64,000 bases of DNA from Roseomonas sp. OT10 (GTDB lineage Bacteria; Pseudomonadota; Alphaproteobacteria; Acetobacterales; Acetobacteraceae): NCBI RefSeq assembly GCF_020991085.1, contig NZ_CP087719.1, forward strand, positions 620,001 through 684,000. The letters are read 5' to 3'. Both the position numbers and the translations under genes were made by a program. This document shows, piece after piece, positions 45,758 to 54,350 of the stretch (its first letter is position 1; every line of letters begins with the position of its first letter). The notes beneath the pieces are model-generated. The model was not told the origin of the DNA. It searched no databases and saw only the letters and a list, made by a program, of their open reading frames with translations.

Positions 45758-46157
45758 TCCCTGCCGGCGTAGGGTGCGCCCGTTCCCCGGGGGCAAGGCT
45801 CTGCCTCGCCCCCGTACCCCCACTCCGCCAGGACCCTGCGGGCCCTGGACCCGATCAGCGCTGCCGCGGGACAGTCTGCAGCGGGGTCGAGGCGCCGAGG
45901 AGCTTGGCTCCTCGGCGGGTACGGCCTCCGCACTCGCTGACGCCCTCTGAAAGCTTTCTTCAGAGTCCCGCCTGTCCGCGCTCCGTCAGGGTTCAGCCCG
46001 GAGGCTACCGGCAGCCGCGCAGCACCAGACTCCCAGCGGGGACCGGGGCCCGCTTGTGGCCCCGGCAGGGGAGGGTCTGGGAGGGGACGGCGTCCCCTCC
46101 CAGTGCCGACGCCGGAACACCACAGCACGACCGGTCAGGTCATCCCGCCGCCGGTAT
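45735..46157. repeat. Terminal-inverted-repeat element, copy B (complete)
   Basis: A 423-bp element bounded by ATACGGACGG (45735-) and CCGCCGGTAT (to 46157), inverted relative to copy A and matching it throughout. Its left end supplies the last codons and stop of the DMT gene, and its right end the last codons and stop of the minus-strand GNAT gene. The internal hairpin (45893-45903 with 45907-45917) keeps perfect arms although the loop is TTG instead of CAT. A second stem CTCTGAA/TTCAGAG lies near 45950. No reading frame of its own is recognisable. It fills the whole 45758-46139 gap. Confidence 0.8.
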
Positions 46158-46649
46158 GAGCGCCTGCTGCATGAAGCAGGCATCCTCGCCATAGCTGCGC
46201 AGCTTCGCGGCGAGTGCCGGATCGTCCACTTCACGGAAGCCCTGGCGCCGCCAGAACGGGGCGGACCCACCGACGGCGACCAGCGAGATCTCGGCCAGCC
46301 CCTGCCGCTGCGCCAGCGCCTCCAGCCGTCGCAGCGCCTCCCGTGCTGCGCCACCGCCTCGCGCCGCCGGCAGCAGGGCGATGTCGTGGAGGTAGTAGGT
46401 GCCCGGCGCGCCGGGCAGCGCGCACAGCAGCGTGTCGAGCGCGGGGGGGCGGGAGCGGTGCCAGGGATGGCTGACCACGTAGCCGGTCACTGTCCCCTCT
46501 CGCTCCAGCACCAGACAGCCCGCGGGGAAGAGGCGCAGACGCTCGGCGAAGACCGCGGCTCCCTCGGGATAGTCGGCATGCACCGCCGCCGCCACACTTT
46601 CGACGGCGGGCAGGTCCTCCGCCCGCATCGCCCGCCAGCCCCCCGGCAC
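46140..46649 (-). CDS. GNAT-family N-acetyltransferase
   Basis: Acetyl-CoA-dependent acetyltransferase fold, 169 residues. It has the N-terminal strand WRAMRAEDLPAVESV, the central HDIALLPAARGGGAA containing the pyrophosphate-binding loop (RGGGAA), and the C-terminal FWRRQGFREV. The acceptor is unknown. A GTG at 46649 is preferred because it keeps the first strand of the fold; ATG 46628 is the alternative. It lies 14 bp behind glcE, so it may be co-transcribed. Its last five residues (IPAAG) and stop are encoded by the terminal repeat of element copy B. Confidence 0.82.
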   Translation of the reverse strand: MPGGWRAMRAEDLPAVESVAAAVHADYPEGAAVFAERLRLFPAGCLVLEREGTVTGYVVSHPWHRSRPPALDTLLCALPGAPGTYYLHDIALLPAARGGGAAREALRRLEALAQRQGLAEISLVAVGGSAPFWRRQGFREVDDPALAAKLRSYGEDACFMQQALIPAAG

Positions 46650-46663
46650 CGCGGCGCCCGCCG

Positions 46664-47860
46664 TCAGAGGCCGGCGCGCATGCGGCCGGGATTGAGCACG
46701 CCGCGCGGGTCCATCGCCGCCTTCACCCGGAGGGACAGGGCGGCGAGCGGCGCGACCTCGTCGTTCATCACCGGCACGGCCGCGCGCAGCGGCTCCGGGG
46801 CGCGGAACAGGGTGAAGCTGCCCCGGGCCGCCACGGCCGCCCGCACCACGGCGGCATGCGCGGTCTCGGTCGCCGGCCCGGCCACCCAGGCCAGCCCGCC
46901 GCCCCAGTCGAGCAGCAGCTTTGCCTCGAACGCCTCGCGCAGCGCCCGCGCCAGCGCCGGCGCCGCCGAGGGGCGCACCGAGAGGCGCCAGACCGCCTCC
47001 TCCGGCGCGGCGCCCAGCGCCTCCGCGTCGCGGATCGAGCGCCACAGGGCGCGGGACGTGCCGCCCTCGATCAGCGCCAGCGGGCCGAAGGCGCCCAGCG
47101 CCTCGCGCAGCCGCCCGGCGCGGTAGGTGACGGATTCGGCGAAGTCCTCCAGGCGGAGGAGGGCGGTCGCCCCGTCCAGCCCCCAGCGCGGCAGCCCGTC
47201 GGGCAGCAGCGCCGCCGCACTCGGCCCGAAGGGGCTGCCCAGCCCGGCGGAGAGCGCCGCCACCCCGCGCGCCAGGTCCGGCACGCGCACGGCGAGCGTC
47301 GCCGTCGCCTCGGCGGCCGGCAGCACCTTGAAGGTCACCTCCGTCAGCACGCCCAGCGTGCCGTGGCTGCCGGAGAGCAGCTTGCACAGGTCGAGCCCGG
47401 TGACGTTCTTCAGCACCCGCCCGCCGGAGCGCAGCACCTCGCCTTCCCCGTTCACGAAGCGCACGCCCAGCACGTGGTCGCGCATCGAGCCCCAGGAGAT
47501 ACGGCGGGGCCCCGACAGGTTGGTCGCGACCGTGCCGCCCAGCGTGGCCGCAACCTCGCCGCCGAAGAGCGGGCGCGGGTCGGGCGGCTCGGCGATGATC
47601 TGCTGGCCCTTCTCGGCCAGCGCCGCCTCGATCTCCGGGATCGGCGTGCCCGCGAGCGCGGAGAGCACCAGCTCCTGCGGCTTGTACAGCGTGATGCCGG
47701 AGAGGTTGCGCAGCGACAGCGTCCGCGCCGCCTGCACCGGGCGCAGCAGCGCGCGCTTGCTGCCGCCGCCCTCCACGGCGATCGGCTCGCCCGCGGCATG
47801 GGCGGCGGCGACGGCGGCGGCCACGCCCGCCTCGTCGGCCGGGGCCAGCAGGTCGCTCAT
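46664..47860 (-). CDS. glcE: Glycolate oxidase FAD-binding subunit GlcE
   Basis: FAD-binding subunit of glycolate oxidase, which turns glycolate to glyoxylate with GlcD and the iron-sulfur subunit GlcF. The 398 residues contain the PCMH-type FAD fold: EGGGSKRALLRPV near residue 30, LGGTVATNLSGPRRISWGS with RDHVLGV near residue 120, and GSHGTLGVLTEVTFKVLP. The C-terminal end has the family's DPRGVLNPGRM. The start overlaps the glcD stop by ATGA. glcF is missing: the next gene is a GNAT protein. Confidence 0.92.
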   Translation of the reverse strand: MSDLLAPADEAGVAAAVAAAHAAGEPIAVEGGGSKRALLRPVQAARTLSLRNLSGITLYKPQELVLSALAGTPIPEIEAALAEKGQQIIAEPPDPRPLFGGEVAATLGGTVATNLSGPRRISWGSMRDHVLGVRFVNGEGEVLRSGGRVLKNVTGLDLCKLLSGSHGTLGVLTEVTFKVLPAAEATATLAVRVPDLARGVAALSAGLGSPFGPSAAALLPDGLPRWGLDGATALLRLEDFAESVTYRAGRLREALGAFGPLALIEGGTSRALWRSIRDAEALGAAPEEAVWRLSVRPSAAPALARALREAFEAKLLLDWGGGLAWVAGPATETAHAAVVRAAVAARGSFTLFRAPEPLRAAVPVMNDEVAPLAALSLRVKAAMDPRGVLNPGRMRAGL

Positions 47861-49335
47861 TCCGCGGCCAGCGCCGGGGTGGTGGCGCGCGCCGCCTCCG
47901 GCAGACCGTCCAGCGGGAAGACCTTCGCCGTGTTCAGCAGCCATTGCGGGTCGAAGGCGCTCTTGATGCGGCGCTGCTGGTCCAGCTCGCGCGCGTCGAA
48001 CTGCACGTCCATCAGGTCGCGCTTCTCCACGCCGACGCCGTGCTCGCCGGTCAGGCAGCCGCCGACCTCGACGCACAGCTTCAGGATGTCCGCGCCGAAG
48101 GCCTCCGCCTTGCGGAAGCTCTCCGGGTCGTTGGCGTCGAACATGATCAGCGGGTGCAGGTTCCCGTCGCCCGCGTGGAAGATGTTCGCGACCTTGAGGC
48201 CGTAGGCGTCCGACATCTCGCCCATGCGGCGCAGCACGTTGGGCAGCTCGCCGGTCGGGATGGTGCCGTCCATGCAGAGGTAGTCGGGCGAGATGCGGCC
48301 GACGGCCCCGAAGGCGCCCTTGCGGCCCTTCCAGATCGCCATGCTCTCCTCGACGGATTGCGAGACCTTCAGGCTGATCGGGTCGAAGCGGGCGCAGATC
48401 TCCTTGATGCGGTCGAGCAGCATGTCCTGCTCCGCCGGGCTGCCCTCCACCTCGATGATCAGCATCGCCTCCGCGTCCAGCGGATAGCCGGCATGGGCGA
48501 AGGCCTCGCAGGCATGGATCGCGGGCCTGTCCATGAATTCCAGCGCCACGGGGATGATGCCGCTGCCGATGATGGCGTCCACCGCCTGGCCTGCGACCTC
48601 GTTCGCCCTGAAGGCGGCGAGCATGGCGCGCGCCCCCTCCGGGCCCCGCAGGATGCGCACCGTCACCTCCGTGACCATGCCGAGCTGCCCCTCGCTGCCG
48701 GTGATCAGGCCGAGCCAGTCATAGCCCGCGGCATCGAGGTGATCGCCGCCGATGTCGATGACCTCGCCCTCGATGGTGACGAGCTTCACGCCCAGCAGGT
48801 TGTTGGCGGTGACGCCGTACTTCAGGCAGTGCGCGCCGCCCGAGTTCATCATCACGTTGCCGCCGATCATGCAGGCGAGCTGGCTGGACGGGTCGGGCGC
48901 GTAGAAGAAGCCGTCGCCCTCCACCGCCTTCGTGATGCCGATGTTGGTCACCCCCGCCTCCACCACGGCGAGGCGGTCGTCCAGGTCGATCTCCAGGATG
49001 CGGTTCATCCGCATCAGCCCGACCACCACCGCATCGGCCAGCGGCAGCGCCCCGCCGGAGAGCGAGGTCCCCGCCCCGCGCGGCACCACCCGGATGCCGT
49101 TGCGGTGGCAGTAGCGCAGCACCGCCGCCACCTGCTCCGTCGTCTGCGGCAGCACCACGGCGAGCGGCGGCTGGCGATAGGCGGAAAGCCCGTCCGTCTC
49201 GTAGGGGCGGAGGCGGACCGCCTCGCCGATCACCCCCTCGCCCAGCGGACCCCCGGGGACGATGGCGCGCAGCGCGGCGACGATCTCCTCGCGCCGGGCG
49301 AGAATCTCGGGCTTCGGCTCGGGCAGGCGGATCAT
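47857..49335 (-). CDS. glcD: Glycolate oxidase subunit GlcD (FAD-linked)
   Basis: Catalytic FAD-linked subunit of glycolate oxidase, 492 residues. FAD_binding_4 region: RVVPRGAGTSLSGGALPL near residue 85, DPSSQLACMIGGNVMMNSGG near 145, and GSEGQLGMVTEVTVRIL. The C-terminal cap has IFHAGDGNLHPLIMFD and GCLTGEHGVGVEKRDLM, both typical of GlcD/D-lactate dehydrogenase relatives. The start at 49335 has AGGGAG eight bases upstream; the longer frame with an upstream ATG is less likely. It is translationally coupled to glcE. Confidence 0.94.
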   Translation of the reverse strand: MIRLPEPKPEILARREEIVAALRAIVPGGPLGEGVIGEAVRLRPYETDGLSAYRQPPLAVVLPQTTEQVAAVLRYCHRNGIRVVPRGAGTSLSGGALPLADAVVVGLMRMNRILEIDLDDRLAVVEAGVTNIGITKAVEGDGFFYAPDPSSQLACMIGGNVMMNSGGAHCLKYGVTANNLLGVKLVTIEGEVIDIGGDHLDAAGYDWLGLITGSEGQLGMVTEVTVRILRGPEGARAMLAAFRANEVAGQAVDAIIGSGIIPVALEFMDRPAIHACEAFAHAGYPLDAEAMLIIEVEGSPAEQDMLLDRIKEICARFDPISLKVSQSVEESMAIWKGRKGAFGAVGRISPDYLCMDGTIPTGELPNVLRRMGEMSDAYGLKVANIFHAGDGNLHPLIMFDANDPESFRKAEAFGADILKLCVEVGGCLTGEHGVGVEKRDLMDVQFDARELDQQRRIKSAFDPQWLLNTAKVFPLDGLPEAARATTPALAAE

Positions 49336-49592
49336 GGACGACTCCCTGAGGCGATAGGCCGCGGGCGTCCCGGCGGAGCGCCGCGACGGACCGGCAGACT
49401 GGCACATCCGCCGCCTTCGCGGGAGGGATGCCGCCCGCCGGAGGTGGTCCCGGCCCCGGCCCCCGGCAAGCGGCGGCGCCTCTCCCCCGATCGGTTGATG
49501 AATCGGAACGAATTCCGCCGCAGCGTCCCGGACGCGGTCGGCCGGACACGCCGGCGACCGGCCCAGGAGACGCCGTCGCCAGGAGGTCCATC

Positions 49593-50552
49593 ATGTCCAC
49601 CCGCCAGCCTTCCGTCCTGCTCACCCTCCTCGCCGGGGCCGGCCTTGCCGGCCTGGTCGCCGGCCCGGCCGCGGCCCGCGCGGCTCCTGCGCAACGGGCC
49701 GAGGTCCTGTCCCTGCGGCACGACCTGCCCGGCCTGCCGCCCGGTGCCCTGGCCGGGCTGCTCATCCGCCCCGCCGGCACGGCGCCCTACCCCGCGGCGA
49801 TCCTGCTGGATGACGGGCAGGGGCTGGACGACCGGGTCTTCGCCCTGGGGGATGCGTTGCTCCGGCGGGGATGGGCAGTGCTGGAGATCGAGCTGCATCC
49901 CCACCCCGCGGATGGCGACCGGCCCGCCACCGCTCCCGACGATGCGGCCGACGCCCCCGGGCGCATCCAGGCCCTGCACGAGCTGATCGCGCGGCTGGCC
50001 GAGGATGGCGAGATCGATGCGGCGCGCCTGGCCGTGATCGGCTGGGGGGCCGGCGGACGCACCGCCCTGATGGCCGGGGCCGAGGAGGAGGCGACGTCGG
50101 TGCTGGGCCCCTTCGGGCCGCGCCCGGCCGCCCATGTGGCGCTCTACCCCGGTTGCGCCGCCCTGGCGCAGGAGGGCTATGCCGAGGACCGGCCCTGGTC
50201 CGGAGCCCCGGTCGCGGTGCTGTGGGCCGGCCGCGATGCGCGCGACCCGCCGGGTGCCTGTGCGTCGCTGCGGCGCGGCCTGGCCGGGCTCGGGCGGATG
50301 CCGCGCCTGTGGCACGACTACCCGCTGGCCACGTATGGCTGGGACTACGGGGCCGCCCAGGGGGCGGCCGTGTCCCTGCCCATCGCGCCCGGGCGGCTCG
50401 CGCCGGTCCGCCAGGACAGTGTGGTGAGCACCGATGCGATCGACCGCGTCCTGGGCTTCCTGGAGGCGGCCACCGCGCCGACCGGGGCGCCGACCGGGGC
50501 GCCGGCCGGGCGCGCCGTCACGGTCGGCGCGACGCCGGTGGCAACGCGCTGA
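49593..50552 (+). CDS. Exported alpha/beta-hydrolase-fold protein (dienelactone-hydrolase-like) without a nucleophile
   Basis: A 319-residue protein with a signal peptide (LLTLLAGAGLAGLVAG, cleavage near ARAAP) followed by a dienelactone-hydrolase-like fold (AAILLDDGQGLDDRVFALG at the oxyanion strand, GWAVLEIELH, RIQALHELIARLAEDGEID). The nucleophile elbow, normally GxCxG or GxSxG, reads IGWGAGGRTA, so the Ser/Cys position is Gly. Activity as a hydrolase is therefore doubtful, unless the elbow lies elsewhere. The C terminus has short repeats (TGAPTGAPAG). AGGAGG seven bases before the ATG fixes the start. The 3' end overlaps the convergent LuxR gene by 35 bp. Confidence 0.75.
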   Translation: MSTRQPSVLLTLLAGAGLAGLVAGPAAARAAPAQRAEVLSLRHDLPGLPPGALAGLLIRPAGTAPYPAAILLDDGQGLDDRVFALGDALLRRGWAVLEIELHPHPADGDRPATAPDDAADAPGRIQALHELIARLAEDGEIDAARLAVIGWGAGGRTALMAGAEEEATSVLGPFGPRPAAHVALYPGCAALAQEGYAEDRPWSGAPVAVLWAGRDARDPPGACASLRRGLAGLGRMPRLWHDYPLATYGWDYGAAQGAAVSLPIAPGRLAPVRQDSVVSTDAIDRVLGFLEAATAPTGAPTGAPAGRAVTVGATPVATR

Positions 50553-51672
50553 GGAGCCGCGCGAGGGATGTCTGGGAGCGCAGCCCGGTCTTCCCGAAGC
50601 AGCCGGCGAGATGGGTCTTCACCGTGGCCGGCGAGACGCCCAGCCGCGCCGCCGCCTGCGGCACGCTCATCCCGCCGGCGATCAGCCACGCCACCCGGGC
50701 CTCGGCCCCGGTCAGCCCGAAGGCCTCGCGCAGCAGCGCGGCGGAGGCTTGCAGCGGTGCCTCCGGCTCCACCACCAGCACCAGCAGGCGGGGGTGGCCG
50801 GAGGCCTGCCAGGGCTCGAAGGCGGCGGGCGGCAGCGGGAAGGCGAGGAGCAGCAGCGCAGGCCGGCCCGAGGGGCGCGTCAGCCGCAGCGGCCCGCCCG
50901 GCGCTTCGTCCTGGCCGGCCGCCGTGGCCAGGCCCTGGCGCAGGCGCTGCGCCAGCGCACGCTGCTCCGACGGGATAGCGGCGCGCAGGCGCAGGCGCAG
51001 GCCGCCGGCCGCTTCGACCGAGAGGCCGTCAGTCTGGCGGAGCAGCGCCTCGGCCATCGCATTGGCCTGCAGGATGCGGCCGAGCCCGTCGAGGAGCAGT
51101 GCCGCCCCCGTCATCCGGTCCAGCATGGCGGCCATCTGCGGCGCGCCCGGGGTCGCGCCGAGCCGCACCCCCAGATCCAGGGCACGGCCCAGATGCGGCG
51201 CCAGCCGCGCCATGCGCCGGACCACCCGCCCCGCATCCGCCGCCTGCCGCGAGTCCAGGACGACGGAGAAGCCGCCGCTGCTGCTGCTCTGCATGAAGGC
51301 GGGGTGGGTGAGGCAGACCATCTCGACGATGCGCTGGGGGGCGAGCACGTCGGCCTGCAGGGCGGAGCGGCGGACCCGCTCCATGTCGGCCCAGGCCGAG
51401 GCGATGACCGGCTGCCCCGGCGGCGCGGCCGCCAGCCCGTGGCTATAGGGGTTGTCGTAGTACCGTTGCTGGTAGAGCCGGCTGAGGTCGTCCCGCAGCC
51501 GGCCGACCGTGCAGAAGCCGCCACGGTCCGGTGCCAGGTTGTGGACCATCATCCCGCCCAGCCCGCCCGTGGCATCGGCCAGCCGGGTCAGCGCCGCCGG
51601 CCAGAGCGAGGGATCGGCCGCGGCGGCGTAGATGGCCCCGATGGCATCCGGGATGGGGAGGAGTTCGGGCAT
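50518..51672 (-). CDS. LuxR-family (helix-turn-helix) transcriptional regulator
   Basis: A 384-residue regulator with a C-terminal LuxR/GerE helix-turn-helix (about 320-378; LTGAEARVAWLIAGGMSVPQ, AARLGVSPATVKTHL). The N-terminal 300 residues have no clear autoinducer-binding or receiver domain; residues about 190-290 look like a PAS-type pocket (ALLLDGLGRILQANAMAEAL). It therefore probably senses a ligand directly, but nothing names it. A 20-bp imperfect palindrome lies 49 bp upstream. Its 3' end overlaps the plus-strand hydrolase-like gene. Confidence 0.88.
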   Translation of the reverse strand: MPELLPIPDAIGAIYAAAADPSLWPAALTRLADATGGLGGMMVHNLAPDRGGFCTVGRLRDDLSRLYQQRYYDNPYSHGLAAAPPGQPVIASAWADMERVRRSALQADVLAPQRIVEMVCLTHPAFMQSSSSGGFSVVLDSRQAADAGRVVRRMARLAPHLGRALDLGVRLGATPGAPQMAAMLDRMTGAALLLDGLGRILQANAMAEALLRQTDGLSVEAAGGLRLRLRAAIPSEQRALAQRLRQGLATAAGQDEAPGGPLRLTRPSGRPALLLLAFPLPPAAFEPWQASGHPRLLVLVVEPEAPLQASAALLREAFGLTGAEARVAWLIAGGMSVPQAAARLGVSPATVKTHLAGCFGKTGLRSQTSLARLLSALPPASRRP

Positions 51673-51720
51673 GCGCGACCTCGGCGCGGCGAGGTCCGCA
51701 CCGTAAGGTCACCGCAGGGT

Positions 51721-51740
51721 CCGATTTCATATCGAATCGG
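51721..51740. promoter_or_regulatory. 20-bp palindrome upstream of the LuxR-family gene
   Basis: CCGATT (51721-51726) and AATCGG (51735-51740) are perfect arms around TCATATCG, giving a lux-box-sized dyad in an AT-rich island. Its place 49 bp before the regulator's ATG suggests autoregulation. Confidence 0.5.
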
Positions 51741-51827
51741 TAAAATTCCCGTTCGGGCCGGCGCCCTGGCCGGACGCCGCCGCTGCCCGCCGGTCCGGCT
51801 GCCCTGGGGCAAGAGGCCGGGCATGAC

Positions 51828-51863
51828 AAAACCGCGGACCACGGGGCTTGCCCGTGCCGCGGT
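51828..51863 (-). terminator. Intrinsic terminator of rpsU
   Basis: On the minus strand ACCGCGG-CACGGG pairs with CCCGTG-CCGCGGT around a short loop with a two-base bulge, then TTTTG. It begins about 55 bp after the rpsU stop. Confidence 0.75.
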
Positions 51864-51917
51864 CCTCTCTCCTGTAACGGACGGGTCCGCCTCCCGCGCG
51901 GGGAGGCGGCGCGGGGC

Positions 51918-52121
51918 TCAGAAGCCCTCGCGCTCCAGCCGCTTGCGCTCGACCTTGCGGGCGCGGCGGACGGCCTCGGCGGCCTCGCGCGCACGGCGCT
52001 CGGACGGCTTCTCGTAGTGCCGGCGGAGCTTCATCTCGCGGAAGACGCCCTCGCGCTGAAGCTTCTTCTTCAGGGCCTTGAGGGCCTGATCGACATTGTT
52101 GTCACGAACGACGACCTGCAC
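51918..52121 (-). CDS. rpsU: 30S ribosomal protein S21
   Basis: Small-subunit protein of 67 residues that aids initiation of translation. The N-terminal [20 protein letters not shown] and the basic tail ([15 protein letters not shown]) match alphaproteobacterial S21. It starts at a GTG (first residue decoded as Met) with AAGGAG upstream; longer frames extending past it are spurious. It is monocistronic, with its own terminator, divergent from def. Confidence 0.96.
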   Translation of the reverse strand: MQVVVRDNNVDQALKALKKKLQREGVFREMKLRRHYEKPSERRAREAAEAVRRARKVERKRLEREGF

Positions 52122-52322
52122 GCGGCTCGCTCTCCTTCGGGAATGGGTGTGCGGTTGGATGGAGTCTGGTTGAATGAAGGCGTGCCAAAGGGGCAGGCGC
52201 AGGGCCTGCCCTTCGGGAGCGGCGCCGATAGCACGGGCGAAGGGGCGGAGGAAAGCCCTTACGCGTGCTGCGCCGCAACCCAGATGTGCGGGGGCGACAG
52301 GGCCTGGGGAGACCGTTCGGGC

Positions 52323-52841
52323 ATGGCATTGCTGAAGATCGCGCGCATGGGACACCCGGTGCTGCTGCAACGGGCGGAGCCCGTGGCCGATCCCGCCGCG
52401 CCGGAGATCCGCCGCCTGGCCGCCGACATGATCGAGACGATGGCCGATGCCGGCGGGGTGGGGCTGGCGGCGCCGCAGGTGCACGTGCCGCTGCGACTCT
52501 TCGTCATGCGGGATGGCGACTCGGCCCGGGTCTTCGTCAATCCCGTCATCGCCGCGCTGGACGGGGCGGTGGAGGAGGGGTGGGAGGGCTGCCTCTCCAT
52601 CCCTGGCCTGCGCGGGCTGGTGCCGCGCGCCCGCCGCCTCGCCTGGGAGGCGGACGACACCGAGGGCCGGCGCCTGGCCGGCGAGGCGGAGGGCCTGTCC
52701 GCGCGGGTGATCCAGCACGAGGTCGACCACCTCGACGGCCTGCTCTACCTGATGCGCATGCACGACCTGCGGCAGCTCGGCTTCCAGGAGGAGGTGGCCC
52801 GCCACGCCGCCCGTCCCGCGTCACCGGAGCCGGCCCGGTGA
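52323..52841 (+). CDS. def: Peptide deformylase
   Basis: Metalloenzyme that removes the N-formyl group from nascent proteins. The 172 residues have the three family motifs: GVGLAAPQV (near residue 44), EGCLSIPG (near 89, metal Cys) and QHEVDHLDG (near 134, with the two metal His and catalytic Glu). The long frame upstream is excluded because [14 protein letters not shown] is the canonical start. The stop overlaps the next gene's GTG (GTGA). A second deformylase elsewhere in the genome would be usual in this group. Confidence 0.96.
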   Translation: MALLKIARMGHPVLLQRAEPVADPAAPEIRRLAADMIETMADAGGVGLAAPQVHVPLRLFVMRDGDSARVFVNPVIAALDGAVEEGWEGCLSIPGLRGLVPRARRLAWEADDTEGRRLAGEAEGLSARVIQHEVDHLDGLLYLMRMHDLRQLGFQEEVARHAARPASPEPAR

Positions 52842-53452
52842 TCCCGGCCATCGAGCGCAGCCCGGAGCGCGACGCGCTGATCCGCGCCACCCTGCCGCAT
52901 GTTCCGGCTCTGGGCTGGACCCGGGCGGCGATGGCGGCGGGCCTGCGCGACCTTGGCGAGCCGCCGGAGGTGGCGGACTCGCTCTTCCCCACCGGCCCGA
53001 CCGGCCTCCTGGAGGCCTGGTGCGACCTGGCCGATCGCGACATGGCGGAGACCGCGGCGCGCGAGGGGCGGACGGAGGGGCTGCGGACGCCGCAGCGCAT
53101 CCGGGCCCTGCTCGCCCTGCGGCTGGAACAGGCGGCGCCGCACCGCGAGGCGGTCCGCCGCGCGGTGGCGCTGCTCGCCCTGCCCTGGAATGCCCGCCCG
53201 GCGGCGCGCACGGCCGCCCGCACGGCGGATGCGGTCTGGGCTGCGGCGGGCGACCGTTCCGACGACCTGTCCTGGTACACGCGGCGGGCCACGCTGCTGG
53301 GGCTCTACGCCTCCGTGCTGGCCTTCTGGCTGGCCGACGCCTCGCCGGGGCAGGCGAGGAGCCTGGACTTCCTCGACCGCCAACTGGCGCGGCTGGGCCG
53401 GCTGCAGCGACGGGGCGGGGCCCGAACGCCGCCCGCCGCTGCCCGAAGCTGA
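52838..53452 (+). CDS. COQ9-family ubiquinone biosynthesis protein
   Basis: A 204-residue TetR-fold lipid-binding protein of the COQ9 family, which supports the COQ7-type hydroxylation in ubiquinone synthesis. The C-terminal COQ9 signature is clear: DLSWYTRRATLLGLYASVLA, then FWLADASP and the closing FLDRQLARLG helix. The N-terminal helix region (RDALIRATLPHVPALGWTRA) resembles the TetR-like start. It begins at a GTG overlapping the def stop. A COQ9 homologue is typical of Alphaproteobacteria, and the def-coq9 overlap suggests coupled translation. Confidence 0.88.
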   Translation: MIPAIERSPERDALIRATLPHVPALGWTRAAMAAGLRDLGEPPEVADSLFPTGPTGLLEAWCDLADRDMAETAAREGRTEGLRTPQRIRALLALRLEQAAPHREAVRRAVALLALPWNARPAARTAARTADAVWAAAGDRSDDLSWYTRRATLLGLYASVLAFWLADASPGQARSLDFLDRQLARLGRLQRRGGARTPPAAARS

Positions 53453-53601
53453 CATGGCATTTTCGCAACGTCCTGCAACCCATTGACCTGGGATTGCAAC
53501 AGCCGCGGCTTCTTGCTGGGCAGGCCGGAAGGCGCGGGCTATATGCCGCGCTGGGGGCAGGGCTGCCCTCGCCACCTCTTCCTTCGGAGACACCGGCCAC
53601 A

Positions 53602-54189
53602 ATGATGCCGTCCCGCTTCCTGGTCGCTGGTCTGGCCATGGCCCTCACCGGCGCCGCCCTGCCCGCCATGGCCCAGACCCAGTGCGTCCAGCCCGCCGAG
53701 AAGACCGCCTTCGACGTCCGCGCGCTGCAGAGCCAGTTGATGGTCATCGCGCTGACCTGCGGCGAGCACGACCGCTACAACGCCTTCGTGAAGCGCTACG
53801 AGCGCGAGCTGACCTCGTCCTTCCGGACCCTCACCGCCAGCTATCGCCGGGCCGGCGGCACGAAGGCGCTGGACGGCTACATCACCACCCTGGCCAATGC
53901 GCAGTCGCAGGACGGCATCCGACAGGGCACGCGCTTCTGCGCCAACGCCCGGCCGATGTTCGACGCCGCGCTGGCCGCCCCGACCGACAGCTCGGCGCTG
54001 AGCGCGGTGGCGCAGGCCAACAACCTGTCCAACCCGCATGGCTTCGGCGACTGCGCCACCACGCCGGCGGCTGCGACGACCCGGTCCAACCGTCCTGCCA
54101 CCACCCGCCCGGCCTCGACCAACCGCTCCGCGGCGGCACCGCAGCGGACGGTACAGGCCTCCACGGCGCGGCAGACCGTCACCCGCTGA
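53602..54189 (+). CDS. Exported conserved hypothetical protein
   Basis: A 195-residue protein with a clear signal peptide (SRFLVAGLAMALTGAALPAM, cleavage near MAQ). The mature part (about 26-150) is alpha-helical with four cysteines spread through it (TQCVQP, LTCGEH, RFCANA, GDCATT), probably two disulfides. The last 45 residues are a low-complexity Thr/Ser/Ala/Arg tail. I do not recognise the family. It is probably periplasmic and lineage-specific. ATG at 53602, with an equally possible ATG one codon later. Confidence 0.7.
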   Translation: MMPSRFLVAGLAMALTGAALPAMAQTQCVQPAEKTAFDVRALQSQLMVIALTCGEHDRYNAFVKRYERELTSSFRTLTASYRRAGGTKALDGYITTLANAQSQDGIRQGTRFCANARPMFDAALAAPTDSSALSAVAQANNLSNPHGFGDCATTPAAATTRSNRPATTRPASTNRSAAAPQRTVQASTARQTVTR

Positions 54190-54350
54190 GCCGTCGCACG
54201 CCGCCCGGCACGGCGTGACGGCACGCCGTGTGCGCCCTGTCCATGGGCGCCCTCTCCGTGGGCACTTCCGGTCTGTGGGGGCTCCGGCCGGGCGGCGGAA
54301 ATCGCCCGGCGACCGTCACGGAGCGGCCGGCGCGCCGTGACGGCTCCGGC

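Noticed and set aside
49504-49517. CGGAA/TTCCG palindrome or ECF-sigma promoter before the hydrolase-like gene
   Set aside because: The palindrome is short, and the spacing between GGAAC and CGTC (14 bases) does not fit the EcfG pattern of 16-17.
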